Shown one piece after another: positions 16,590 to 24,556 of a stretch of 64,000 nucleotides of DNA. The stretch's first letter is position 1, and every line of letters begins with the position of its first letter. The stretch is from Bordetella genomosp. 5 (GTDB lineage Bacteria > Pseudomonadota > Gammaproteobacteria > Burkholderiales > Burkholderiaceae_B), in assembly GCF_002261475.1 (NCBI RefSeq), contig NZ_NEVN01000005.1, positions 186,001 to 250,000 on the forward strand. Direction: 5' to 3'. The position numbers and the translations under genes are program-made. The notes beneath the pieces are model-generated. The model was given only the letters and a program-made list of their open reading frames with translations. It had not been told where the DNA came from and did no database searches.

Positions 16590-17663
16590 TCACTGCTTGC
16601 GCAGCGTGCGCACCACGATGGCCAGAAAGAAAGGGATGCCCACGAGCGAGGTCACGATCCCGACCGGGATCAGCGCGCCGGGCAGCAGCGTCTTGGACGC
16701 GATGGACGCGCCGGACAGAATCAGGGCGCCGGCCAGCGTGCTGCCCGGCAGGTAGAAGCGGTGGTCTTCGCCCAGCAGCATGCGCGCGATGTGAGGCGCC
16801 ACCAGGCCCACGAAGCCGATCGTGCCGACGATCGACACGGCCAGCGCCGTGAGCGCGCTGACCCGCAGCAGGCTGACCATGCGCAGGCGTTTCAGGTCGA
16901 CGCCCAGGCTGGCCGCGCGCTCTTCGCCCAGCCGCACCGCGGTGAGTTGCCAGGCGTCGCGCATCGACCACGGCAGCACGCAGGCGAGTGCCACGGCGAG
17001 CGCGGCGACGCTGCCCCAGCTGGCGCGCCCGAGGTTGCCCATGGTCCAGAACACGATGCCTTGCAGCGCCTCTTCCGAGGCCACGAACTGCAGCAGCATG
17101 ATGAGCGCCTGGAACGAATACACGAGGGCGATGCCGAACAGCACCACGCCCAGCGTCGAGCCGCCGCGCCAGCGCGCCACGCGTTCGAGCAGTGCCACCG
17201 ACAGCAGCGCGCTCACGAACGCGCACAGGGTCACGGTCCAGGCCGGCGGCAGGCCGGGCAGGCTGAAGTTGAGCGTGATCGCGGCCGCGGCGCCGAACGC
17301 CGCCGCCGCGGAGACGCCGAGCGTGAAGGGGCTGGCGAGCGGGTTGTTGAGCAGGGTCTGCATCTCGGCGCCGCCCCATCCGAGCGCGGCGCCCACCAGC
17401 ACCGCCATCACCGCATAGGGCAGGCGGAAGTCCCACACGATCACGCGCATGCCGGGCGTGGCGGCATCGGGATGCACCAGCGTGCGCAGCAGGTCCGCCG
17501 CGCTCAGTCCGGCGGGCCCGCAGGCTATGTCGGCCAGCAGGCACAGCACCAGCGCGGCGGCGAACGCGCCGAGCCACACGCGGCGGCGGCGCTGCATGCG
17601 CAGATGGGTGCGCGCGATCTCCTGCGCCGGCGCGGGCAGGGCGGCGGTATGCGTCATGCCCAT
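16590..17663 (-). CDS. FecCD-family ABC permease
   Basis: A 357-residue inner-membrane permease with about ten hydrophobic segments. LLNNPLASPFTLGVSAAAAFGAA, TLGVVLFGIAL, SLGVDLKRLRM and TIGFVGLVAPHIARML are hallmarks of the FecCD/BtuC family. These permeases move iron-siderophore complexes, heme or vitamin B12 from the periplasmic binding protein to the cytoplasm. Only one permease gene is present, so it should form a homodimer. Its ATG lies two bases after the binding-protein stop (TGA-GC-ATG); a second ATG two codons on is possible. The azurin gene follows 39 bases later. Confidence 0.93.
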   Translation of the reverse strand: MGMTHTAALPAPAQEIARTHLRMQRRRRVWLGAFAAALVLCLLADIACGPAGLSAADLLRTLVHPDAATPGMRVIVWDFRLPYAVMAVLVGAALGWGGAEMQTLLNNPLASPFTLGVSAAAAFGAAAAITLNFSLPGLPPAWTVTLCAFVSALLSVALLERVARWRGGSTLGVVLFGIALVYSFQALIMLLQFVASEEALQGIVFWTMGNLGRASWGSVAALAVALACVLPWSMRDAWQLTAVRLGEERAASLGVDLKRLRMVSLLRVSALTALAVSIVGTIGFVGLVAPHIARMLLGEDHRFYLPGSTLAGALILSGASIASKTLLPGALIPVGIVTSLVGIPFFLAIVVRTLRKQ

Positions 17664-17665
17664 GC

Positions 17666-18835
17666 TCAGCGTGGCTGGGCCAGCGTGGTCCAGTAGGTGC
17701 CGTCGGCGGGCGCGCCGAGGAAGTCCGTGTGCAGCGTGCGCAGGTCGGCCTCGGGATCGATGCCGCGCGCGGCCGCTTCCTGCGGATGGAACCAGCGCGC
17801 CAACGCTTCGACGGCGAGGATGTTGTAGGGCGAGTTGTAGTACGCGTGCCAAAGACCGTGCGCACGGCCCGCCTGCACCGCCGTCAGATCCCGGATGCCG
17901 GGGCGTGCCGCCAGCACGGCCAGGCTGTCGAGGGCGGTGGCGGGGGCCACGCCGGGGCCGGCGAGCAGGCCGGGACGGCCGGGCTCGCTGCGGCTGCCGG
18001 TGGCCACATACACCTCCGGCTGCTGCGTGATCAGATACTCGAGGCTGACATCGCCGATGGCGCCGGGCACCACGCCCTTGGCGATATTGACGCCGCCGGC
18101 GGTCTCGACCATTTCGCCCAGGCCACCGCCGCCGGTGGTGTGGCAGCACGATGGCCACACGCCCGCCAGCAGCTCCACGAACACGCGCGGGCGCTTGCTC
18201 TCGGGCACGGCCGCGACCATATCCTGCACGCGTTTCACGCGCGGCTCATAGAAGTCGACATAGGCCTGCGCCTCGTTCTGGCGGTCGACCGCCGCGCCCA
18301 GGATCTTCATGCTGGCGGCGGTGTTCTGCAGCGGGTGCTGGCGGAAATCGATGAACACGACCGGAATGCCGGCCGCCTGCAGCGCCGACACCATCGGGCT
18401 GTTCTTGCCGGGGCCATGGCCCGCCAGGCCGAAGATGGCCACGTCGGGCTGCAGGTCGACGATGCGCTCAGGGCTCACGCTGTCTTCCGAGCTCTTGCCG
18501 ATCAGCGGCACTTGCGCTGCGCGCGGGTAGGTGCGGGTGAGTTGCGACCAGGCGTAGGGATCCTGCTGCTTGAGCTCGCCTTGCCAACCCACGATGCGCG
18601 CGGTGGGATCGGCACGATCGAGCAGGGCCATGGCAAACACGAAGCGGCCTTCGCCCAGCAGAATGCGCTTGGGATGGTCGGGCACCTCGACCACGCGCCC
18701 GGCCAGGTCCGTCACCTGCCGGGCACCCGCGGCGCCCGGCAGCAGGGCGCCGAGCGCCAGCGCGGCGGTCAGCAGCACGCGGGGGCGCAGCACGGCATGG
18801 AGAAGGGCGCGGGGGCGGAGCTGGAACATCATCAT
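17666..18835 (-). CDS. Periplasmic iron-siderophore/heme-type binding protein (FecB/FepB family)
   Basis: A 389-residue exported solute-binding protein. After a signal region (ALLHAVLRPRVLLTAALALGALLPGAAGA) comes VTDLAGRVVEVPDHPKRILLGEGR, the typical start of class III metal-chelate receptors. ERIVDLQPDVAIFG, a long helix and the C-terminal lobe follow. A Cys pair occurs in VWPSCCHTTGGGG, unusual for the family. The ligand cannot be decided among siderophore, heme and cobalamin. The start uses the ATG triplet at 18827-18835; frames upstream run into the regulatory region. A Fur-like site lies 57 bases before the start and would put the operon under iron control. Confidence 0.88.
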   Translation of the reverse strand: MMMFQLRPRALLHAVLRPRVLLTAALALGALLPGAAGARQVTDLAGRVVEVPDHPKRILLGEGRFVFAMALLDRADPTARIVGWQGELKQQDPYAWSQLTRTYPRAAQVPLIGKSSEDSVSPERIVDLQPDVAIFGLAGHGPGKNSPMVSALQAAGIPVVFIDFRQHPLQNTAASMKILGAAVDRQNEAQAYVDFYEPRVKRVQDMVAAVPESKRPRVFVELLAGVWPSCCHTTGGGGLGEMVETAGGVNIAKGVVPGAIGDVSLEYLITQQPEVYVATGSRSEPGRPGLLAGPGVAPATALDSLAVLAARPGIRDLTAVQAGRAHGLWHAYYNSPYNILAVEALARWFHPQEAAARGIDPEADLRTLHTDFLGAPADGTYWTTLAQPR

Positions 18836-18891
18836 CTCGTTTCGATAGGCGGGAAAATCCGCCGGACAGACGCGGTCCGGATTACCCAGGA

Positions 18892-18910
18892 AACGCGAAT
18901 GGTTCTTATT
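18892..18910 (-). promoter_or_regulatory. Putative Fur box upstream of the iron ABC operon
   Basis: Read on the reverse strand, AATAAGAACCATTCGCGTT matches the palindromic GAGAAT/ATTCTC form of the Fur 19-mer at 15 of 19 positions by my count, and the classical GATAAT form at 13. It sits 57 bases before the binding-protein ATG and 101 bases before the divergent regulator. Supports, but does not prove, iron repression. Confidence 0.45.
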
Positions 18911-19011
18911 GAAACGAGAGTTTGCGTGGGTTAATGTCAACGGAACGTTAAGACCGCCGGCCCTACAATCCGGTCCATCTCTCTTTGCCGTCCGTGGGCG
19001 GCGTTGTCCGC

Positions 19012-19692
19012 ATGCGCATCCTGGTCATCGAAGACGATCCCTCCATCCTGTCCAACGTGGCGGCCTTTCTGGGCCGGCGCGGCTATATCGTGGATTGCGC
19101 CGAAGACGGCCGCCAGGGCTACGCGCTAGCCGCCACGGGCGAGTTCGATCTCATCGTGCTGGACCTGATGCTGCCGCGCATGGATGGCTATGACCTGTGC
19201 CGGCGCCTGCGCAACGAGGCACGCTGCGCGACGCCGGTGATCATGGTCACGGCCCGCGACACGCTGGATCACCGCCTCGAAGGCTTCGATGCCGGCGCCG
19301 ACGATTACCTCGTCAAGCCCTATGCCCTGGCCGAACTGGCCGCCCGCATTCACGCGCTCCTGCAGCGCAGCCAGGGCCGCGTCGCGGCCACCGTGCTGCA
19401 AGTGGCCGACCTGCGCTGCGATACCGCCACGCTCGAGGTCTCGCGCAACGGGCGGCGCATCCGGCTGGCGCCCGCGCCGCTGCGCATCCTCACGATGCTG
19501 ATGCAGGCGAGCCCCGCGGTCGTGCATCGCACCCGTCTCGAAGAGGCGCTGTGGCGCGACTCGCCGCCCGACAGCGACAGCCTGCGCACGCACATCCACC
19601 AGATCCGGCACGCCGTCGACAAAGACGAGGCGGTGCCGCTGGTGCACACGGTGCGCGGCATCGGATACCAGCTGCGCGATGCCGCTCTCTAG
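19012..19692 (+). CDS. OmpR/PhoB-family response regulator
   Basis: A 226-residue regulator. The receiver domain has IEDDPSI, the phosphoacceptor Asp in IVLDLMLPRMDGYDL, Thr in MVTARD and Lys in YLVKPYAL. The C-terminal winged helix is of the OmpR type (RTHIHQIRHAVDK...LVHTVRGIGYQL). Its last 14 bases overlap the start of the partner kinase. It is divergent from the iron ABC operon, with the Fur-like site between them, so metal or envelope stress is a plausible but unproven signal. Confidence 0.94.
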   Translation: MRILVIEDDPSILSNVAAFLGRRGYIVDCAEDGRQGYALAATGEFDLIVLDLMLPRMDGYDLCRRLRNEARCATPVIMVTARDTLDHRLEGFDAGADDYLVKPYALAELAARIHALLQRSQGRVAATVLQVADLRCDTATLEVSRNGRRIRLAPAPLRILTMLMQASPAVVHRTRLEEALWRDSPPDSDSLRTHIHQIRHAVDKDEAVPLVHTVRGIGYQLRDAAL

Positions 19693-21061
19693 CCTGCGGC
19701 GCGGTCTCGCGCGCAACCTGGTGCTGACCTATGTGCTGCTGGCGTTGCTGGTGGGCGGGCTGCTCACGGCCGTGTCGATCTTCACGGTCACCGGGCTCGA
19801 AGCGCATCTGCAGCGTATCGACATGGGCATGGCGGTGCAGCGCGTGCGCACCGAATACCTCGCCGGCCAGGACCCGGGCCGGCCCAACCGCTTCTTTCAT
19901 GGCGTCGCGGGCAGCGAGGCATTCCCGGCCTGGTTGCGCGAGCTGCCGCCCGGCTTCCACAAGGTCAACCATGACGGCCGCGTCTGGCACGCGATGGTCG
20001 ATGACAAGGACGGCGATCGCTACATGCTGCTGCGCGACTACACCGACTACGAGCGCAGCCAGCGCGGTTCGCACTGGCTGGCGGTGGGCGGGATGGCCGG
20101 CGGCCTGCTGGTGGCGTTCGGCCTGGGCGCGCTCATGATCCGCCGGGTGGTCGCGCCGCTCGCGCGCCTCGCGCGCCAGGTGCAGGGCCGTCCCGGCCAG
20201 CCGCCGCGCACCCGGCTTGCCCAGGACTACCCCGCCAACGAAATCGGCGCGCTCGCCGCCGCGTTCGACGCGACCTACAACCAGCTCGAGCAGGCGCTCG
20301 AGCGCGAACGCCTCTTCACGGCGGATGTGGGCCATGAGCTGCGCACGCCGTTGATGGCGATCACCAGTTCCTGCGAGCTGCTGCGCGACGATCCCGCGCT
20401 TGGGCACGCCGATCTGACCGCGCTGGCGCGCATCGAACGCGCGGCCGCCGACATGCGTCAACGGCTCGACGTCTACCTGATGCTGGCCCGCGGCCGCGAT
20501 AGCGCGCAGAACTCGTTCGAGCAGGCCAGCGCACAGGTGGTGGCGCGCGATCAGGCCGCGGTCTATGGCCCGCTGGCGGAGCGCCGCGGCATGACGCTGC
20601 GGCTGGTCACCGACGGCCCGCTCACGCCGTACTACCCCGTGCCGCTGCTCAGGGCGGTGCTGGGCAACCTGATCCAGAACGCGCTGCAATACGCCGGGCC
20701 CGGCGCCACGGTGACGCTGGCCGTGCGCGGTGCGGCGTCCGGCGGACCGCCCGAGGTCGAAGTGAGCGACGACGGACCGGGCATCGCGGCCGACCGCCAG
20801 GCCAGCGTGTTCGCGCCGTTCGTGCGGGGCGCCGAGCGGGGCGCCGAGCGGGGCGGCGAGCGGGGCACGGAGCGCGGCGGCGAACGCGGTGGCGACAGCT
20901 ACAACCTGGGGTTGGGCCTGTCGCTCGTGGCCCGCATCTGCGAGCACCAGGGCTGGCGCGTGAGCCTGCGGTCCGAACCGGGCGCCGGCGCGGCCTTCCG
21001 GGTGGTCCTGGCGCCGGGGGACGAGGCCATGGACACGGCCGCCGGCGCGGCCGCCGGCTAG
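19679..21061 (+). CDS. OmpR-partner membrane sensor histidine kinase with a repeat in the ATP lid
   Basis: A 460-residue kinase. Two membrane segments (about 15-38 and 133-154) flank a periplasmic domain of about 95 residues. The dimerisation domain has His219 in DVGHELRTPL. The ATPase domain has NLIQNALQY, DDGPGIA and NLGLGLSLV. Between VFAPFVRG and the glycine-rich G2 box lies an arginine/glutamate-rich AERG-type repeat of about 20 residues, where the ATP lid normally is. The periplasmic sensor has no recognised fold. Cotranscribed with its regulator by overlap. The ending DTAAGAAAG is low complexity. Confidence 0.92.
   Translation: MPLSSLRRGLARNLVLTYVLLALLVGGLLTAVSIFTVTGLEAHLQRIDMGMAVQRVRTEYLAGQDPGRPNRFFHGVAGSEAFPAWLRELPPGFHKVNHDGRVWHAMVDDKDGDRYMLLRDYTDYERSQRGSHWLAVGGMAGGLLVAFGLGALMIRRVVAPLARLARQVQGRPGQPPRTRLAQDYPANEIGALAAAFDATYNQLEQALERERLFTADVGHELRTPLMAITSSCELLRDDPALGHADLTALARIERAAADMRQRLDVYLMLARGRDSAQNSFEQASAQVVARDQAAVYGPLAERRGMTLRLVTDGPLTPYYPVPLLRAVLGNLIQNALQYAGPGATVTLAVRGAASGGPPEVEVSDDGPGIAADRQASVFAPFVRGAERGAERGGERGTERGGERGGDSYNLGLGLSLVARICEHQGWRVSLRSEPGAGAAFRVVLAPGDEAMDTAAGAAAG
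20828..20887 (+). repeat. 12-bp coding tandem repeat, five units
   Basis: Units of the form GGCGCCGAGCGG, the last three diverged, coding Gly-Ala/Gly/Thr-Glu-Arg in frame inside the kinase ATP-lid region. Unit gain or loss would keep the frame. Confidence 0.85.
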
Positions 21062-21371
21062 GCCCCCGACGCGGCCAGCAGCGCGGGCACCAGCACGGCC
21101 GGCTCGGCCCGCGACGGCACGACGGCCTGGCCTACGGCAAGGGGGCGGGCGTCCGGTTTTGCGCCGGATTCTGCGCGCGCGCAACGGTTTTGATCAGCTT
21201 TCAGGGCAGGTGTCTGCCGGGTGTGCCACGGCCCGTGAGCTTGCGCTAAGATTGCCCGGTGCTATCGACATGATCGATTCAATTCATTGGAGAGTCAGCA
21301 CTCTTTCAAGCAATAGTTATCCGCCGTGAGTCATGATGCCCCAGGCATCGCGTGCAAATGATGGAGTCTGT
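21062..21371. other. 310-base gap between the sensor kinase and cfa
   Basis: No convincing gene. A small GGCAG-GTGT-CTGCC hairpin lies at 21203-21216. The cfa promoter should be in the AT-richer second half; I could not assign -35/-10 boxes with confidence. Confidence 0.5.
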
Positions 21372-22553
21372 ATGCAGCAAAGAGAAGATTTTCTGGATCT
21401 GCCCCCGCAACCCCAACCGCCGGCCGCGCAGAACAACGCACCGCCGGAAGTCCTGGTCGATCTGCTTGCACTGGCCGATGTGCGGATCAACGGCAATCGC
21501 CCCTGGGACATCCGCATTCGCGACCCGCATGTTTATAGCCGCGTGTTTTCCAGCTGGTCGCTGGGATTCGGCGAGTCGTACATGGATGGCGAGTGGGAAT
21601 GCGACCAGCTCGATGAGTTGTTCACCAAGCTCATGAGCGCGCATCTCGAAGATGCGGCGGTGGGCCTCTCCAAGCTGCGCCTGATGGCCGAAGGCCTGCG
21701 GCACAAACTCTTTAATCTGCAGTCCAAAGGCCGCGCATTCGAAGTCGGCGAGCGCCACTACGACGCGGGCAACGACGTCTTCGAAGCCATGCTCGATTCG
21801 CGCATGATTTATTCGTGCGGCTATTGGGCCACGGCCGACTCCCTCGAACAGGCGCAGATCGACAAGCTCGATCTCATCTGCCGCAAGCTCCAGCTCAAAG
21901 AAGGCGAGACCCTGCTCGACATCGGTTGCGGCTGGGGCGGCCTGGCCAAGTTCGCCGCCGAGCGCTACGGCGTGCACGTCACGGGCGTCACGGTCTCGAA
22001 AGAGCAGCTCGCGCTGGCGCAGCAGCGCGTGCAGGGGTTGCCGGTGCAACTGCTGCTGCAGGATTATCGCGACCTGCAAGGCACGTTCGACAAGATCGTG
22101 TCAGTGGGCATGTTCGAACACGTCGGCCCCAAAAACTACATCACCTATTTCGATACGGTGAAGCGCCTGCTCAAGCCCGAGGGCATGTTTCTGCTGCACA
22201 GCATCGGGCTGGCCACCACCAGCACCGCCACCGATCCCTGGATCGACAAATACGTGTTCCCGAACGGCAAGCTGCCGTCGCCCGAGCAGATTGCGCAACC
22301 CATCGAAGGCCGCTTCATCATCGAAGACTGGCACAACTTCGGCCAGGACTACGACCGGACCTTGATGGCGTGGTGGCAAAAGTTCGACGCCGCCTGGCCC
22401 GAGCTCGGCAAGCGCTACGACGAGCGCTTCTACCGCATGTGGAAGTATTACCTGCTGTGCTGCGCCGGCTTCTTCCGGTCGCGCGAAGGCCAGCTGTGGC
22501 AGCTGGTGCTGACGCATCCGACGCGGCGCGACACCTACCGTTCCGTGCGCTGA
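21372..22553 (+). CDS. cfa: Cyclopropane-fatty-acyl-phospholipid synthase
   Basis: A 393-residue SAM-dependent enzyme. N-terminal lipid-binding region with YSRVFSSWSLGFGESYMDGEWE. Characteristic HYDAGNDVFEAMLDSRMIYSCGYW. Motif I LLDIGCGWGG, then VTGVTVSKEQ and SVGMFEHVGPKNY. It adds a methylene bridge across the double bond of membrane phospholipid chains, stabilising the membrane in stationary phase or under acid stress. GGAG at 21363-21366, five bases before ATG 21372, decides the start over an ATG 13 codons upstream. The length matches E. coli Cfa. A hairpin terminator follows. Confidence 0.96.
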   Translation: MQQREDFLDLPPQPQPPAAQNNAPPEVLVDLLALADVRINGNRPWDIRIRDPHVYSRVFSSWSLGFGESYMDGEWECDQLDELFTKLMSAHLEDAAVGLSKLRLMAEGLRHKLFNLQSKGRAFEVGERHYDAGNDVFEAMLDSRMIYSCGYWATADSLEQAQIDKLDLICRKLQLKEGETLLDIGCGWGGLAKFAAERYGVHVTGVTVSKEQLALAQQRVQGLPVQLLLQDYRDLQGTFDKIVSVGMFEHVGPKNYITYFDTVKRLLKPEGMFLLHSIGLATTSTATDPWIDKYVFPNGKLPSPEQIAQPIEGRFIIEDWHNFGQDYDRTLMAWWQKFDAAWPELGKRYDERFYRMWKYYLLCCAGFFRSREGQLWQLVLTHPTRRDTYRSVR

Positions 22554-22597
22554 TCGGCGCTCGGCCGGTTTTGCGCGGCCTGTGTTCGCGTCTTCTA

Positions 22598-22630
22598 CGA
22601 AGGGCCATCTTGCGGGATGGCCCTTCGCTT
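22598..22630 (+). terminator. Rho-independent terminator after cfa
   Basis: 12-bp perfect stem (22598-22609 with 22616-22627), six-base loop TTGCGG, followed by CTTT. Confidence 0.8.
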
Positions 22631-22783
22631 TGGCGGCGGGGATTTATGCCCGGGCCAGGTGCGCGAGCGGGGCACGGGCGCCGTCCGGCACGGAACATGC
22701 TGGCCCGCGGTACGGCCTGGTTCAGGCCGGACGACGCGCCGCCGCCTTGCCGGGCCCGGCGCGAACGCGATGAGGTTCACACG

Positions 22784-22788
22784 GGAGG
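22784..22788 (+). promoter_or_regulatory. Ribosome-binding site choosing between two ATGs
   Basis: GGAGG abuts the ATG at 22789 but is six bases from the ATG at 22795, so the second is favoured. Confidence 0.5.
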
Positions 22789-22794
22789 ATGGCA

Positions 22795-23559
22795 ATGCGG
22801 CTGAGGACGAGCACACGGATGAGCGCGGGGCGGGACGGTGCGGGGCAGGGCGACGCGGGGCAGGGCGACGCGGTTCAGGACGACGCGGGGCAGAGCTACG
22901 CGGCTCAGAGCTACGCGGGGCAGGGCATGTCCACAGGCGGCCACCGGCGCGGGTCCGGTAGCAGTGCGCGCCAGGTGCGGACCTGGGTGGCCGGCCTGGC
23001 GGCGGCCACCGTCATGGGAAGCGTCGTGGCCGCGGGTAAACCGGTGGATGTTTCGGATGTCGCCATCGGCGGCGTCAAGCTGGGCATGAGTCACCGCGAA
23101 GCGATTCGCGCCGCGGCCGCCTATTTCAAGGTCGAGGCCGATCAGATCCGGCCGGACAAATTGGCCGCCGACAAGGGCGCAGCCGGCGCCGGCATGCCGA
23201 TGTCGTTCAGCTATGCGAGCCGCACCGAGACGCTGCGCGTCTCGTCGGTGTCGCGCACGCCGCCCGACCCGGACCGTCCGACGGCCGTCACGCAGATCAC
23301 CTACGAGCGCAAGGGCGAGAGCCCCGAGGTGAATCAGTCGGTGCGCGACGCGGCCGTGGCCAAGTATGGTGAACCGACGAGCGGCAAGACGAACCAGGGT
23401 GCTTATGCGTGGTGCGCGCAGCCGGGCGAAATGGGCTGCGCCAAGTCCGCCGGCGCCGTGCTGACCGCCACCGGCAGCATGCTCACCTTGCGTGATCGCG
23501 GCTACGAAGAGCGCGCGCGGCAGGTCGACAAGGGCGACACGGTGCGCAGGCCGCAATAA
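22795..23559 (+). CDS. Exported or membrane-anchored hypothetical protein with an N-terminal pentapeptide repeat
   Basis: A 254-residue protein. Residues about 11-45 are seven imperfect copies of Ala-Gly-Gln-Gly-Asp. A hydrophobic segment follows (VRTWVAGLAAATVMGSVVAAG), likely a signal anchor or signal peptide. A domain of about 180 residues begins VDVSDVAIGGVKLGMSHREAI and has a cysteine pair (AWCAQPGEMGCAKSA) that could form a disulfide. I do not recognise the family. GGAGG is well spaced for ATG 22795, but a later ATG at 22927, just before a conventional signal peptide, would skip the repeat. If so, the repeat is 5' leader. Transcription is isolated, between the cfa terminator and a convergent membrane gene. 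Confidence 0.65.
   Translation: MRLRTSTRMSAGRDGAGQGDAGQGDAVQDDAGQSYAAQSYAGQGMSTGGHRRGSGSSARQVRTWVAGLAAATVMGSVVAAGKPVDVSDVAIGGVKLGMSHREAIRAAAAYFKVEADQIRPDKLAADKGAAGAGMPMSFSYASRTETLRVSSVSRTPPDPDRPTAVTQITYERKGESPEVNQSVRDAAVAKYGEPTSGKTNQGAYAWCAQPGEMGCAKSAGAVLTATGSMLTLRDRGYEERARQVDKGDTVRRPQ
22825..22929 (+). repeat. 15-bp tandem repeat, seven units
   Basis: Units of the type GCGGGGCAGGGCGAC in frame with the gene at 22795. The sixth and seventh copies are diverged. Confidence 0.85.
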
Positions 23560-23641
23560 CCTGGGTGTATGACGCGCGGCGGGGCCAGGCGGCCCGCAGC
23601 GGGCGGCTGGGACACCCGCGCGCGGCCCCGCCCGTCCCGTC

Positions 23642-23710
23642 TGTGCCACCGCGCCCGTCACGCATGTGCCACCGCGCCCGTCACGCACGTGCCGCGGCGC
23701 CCGCCACTCA
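23642..23710. repeat. 23-bp tandem repeat, two perfect copies plus a diverged third
   Basis: Units at 23642-23664 and 23665-23687 are identical (TGTGCCACC-GCGCCCGTC-ACGCA); a degenerate copy runs to 23710. It lies in the gap between two convergent genes. Two copies without a spacer/repeat alternation rule out a CRISPR. Confidence 0.75.
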
Positions 23711-23747
23711 GCCGAGCCCGTCAAGCACGCGCCGCCGCGCCTCTCGC

Positions 23748-24320
23748 TCAGCCGCGCCGGCGCATGCGCCACGGCCGGCTGTAGAACACCGCCGTCATGA
23801 TCGCCGTGCCCAGCAGTGCGGGCAGACCGACCAGCAGGAACGCGGGGCCGATCGGATCGCCCGGCCAGCGGTCGTGAAAGTTGCCGAGATACAGCGTCAT
23901 CGTGCCCACCATGCCGGCGGTCGCGGTGAGACCGAAGCGGCCCCAGGACCAGCGCGACGTGCGCAACGCGCCGGCCAGGAGCCCCGTGCACAGGGCCGGC
24001 ATCCCGCCGAACAGATACGCCGTCTGGACGCCCGCCACCAGGATGCGCGTGAACGCGTCGGCGTTGAGGTTGCTGATGGACGCGCCCAGCGCCAGCGTGG
24101 CCAGCGCCGCGAGCGGTCCCAGCACCAGATAGAGGGTGCCGCCCATCAGGATGTCGCGCAGCGCGAGGGCCGGCGTGTCGGGCACGACATTGCCCTTGAC
24201 GGCCGGTCCGCCAGGCGCGTTGGCCTGGGCCGCGCGCGCCGCGCTGCGCATGCGCCAGATCACGCCCAGCAGCGCGAACGCCACGAGCGGCAGGAGATAA
24301 ACGTTGAAGATCGAGTTCAT
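23748..24320 (-). CDS. Hypothetical inner-membrane protein
   Basis: A 190-residue protein with about five hydrophobic segments (roughly 5-22, 58-80, 91-117, 128-146, 155-180). It starts MNSIFNVYLLPLVAFALLG, with a short cytosolic-type loop rich in Arg/Ala after the first segment. No catalytic or transport motif is evident and I do not recognise the family. It is a single-gene unit, convergent with the repeat-bearing exported protein and divergent from the ClC transporter gene. Confidence 0.7.
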   Translation of the reverse strand: MNSIFNVYLLPLVAFALLGVIWRMRSAARAAQANAPGGPAVKGNVVPDTPALALRDILMGGTLYLVLGPLAALATLALGASISNLNADAFTRILVAGVQTAYLFGGMPALCTGLLAGALRTSRWSWGRFGLTATAGMVGTMTLYLGNFHDRWPGDPIGPAFLLVGLPALLGTAIMTAVFYSRPWRMRRRG

Positions 24321-24370
24321 GGCGGAGACCGGGTATGAAAAATGCCCCCACGTCGCACCTTAAGTTTGCT

Positions 24371-24393
24371 GCCCCCCCGGGGGGGCGTTTTTT
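24371..24393 (+). terminator. Homopolymer palindrome with T-run between divergent genes
   Basis: Seven C followed by seven G inside a perfect 16-bp palindrome (24371-24386), then GTTTTTTG. It has the shape of a terminator, but it lies upstream of clcA and antisense-upstream of the membrane gene, so it may attenuate clcA transcription. Confidence 0.4.
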
Positions 24394-24556
24394 GTCTTTG
24401 GCCGGCCCGGCAACAAAAAAAGCGCCATGCGGTGCAACGGCGGCGATAGCCTGAATCGTATCAGGCGGCGCGGAGGCGAGAGGGCGCGTGCCGCTTTGAG
24501 CGGAATGTCAGTCGGTCCGTGGTACTTTTTCGAGCAGTCTCCACATTCCCATTCCC

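Noticed and set aside
16083-17696. 537-codon forward frame opposite azurin and permease
   Set aside because: His/Gln/Arg-rich shadow; the reverse genes are well supported.
23642-23710. Possible CRISPR array
   Set aside because: Direct 23-bp tandem copies without spacers, and no cas genes.
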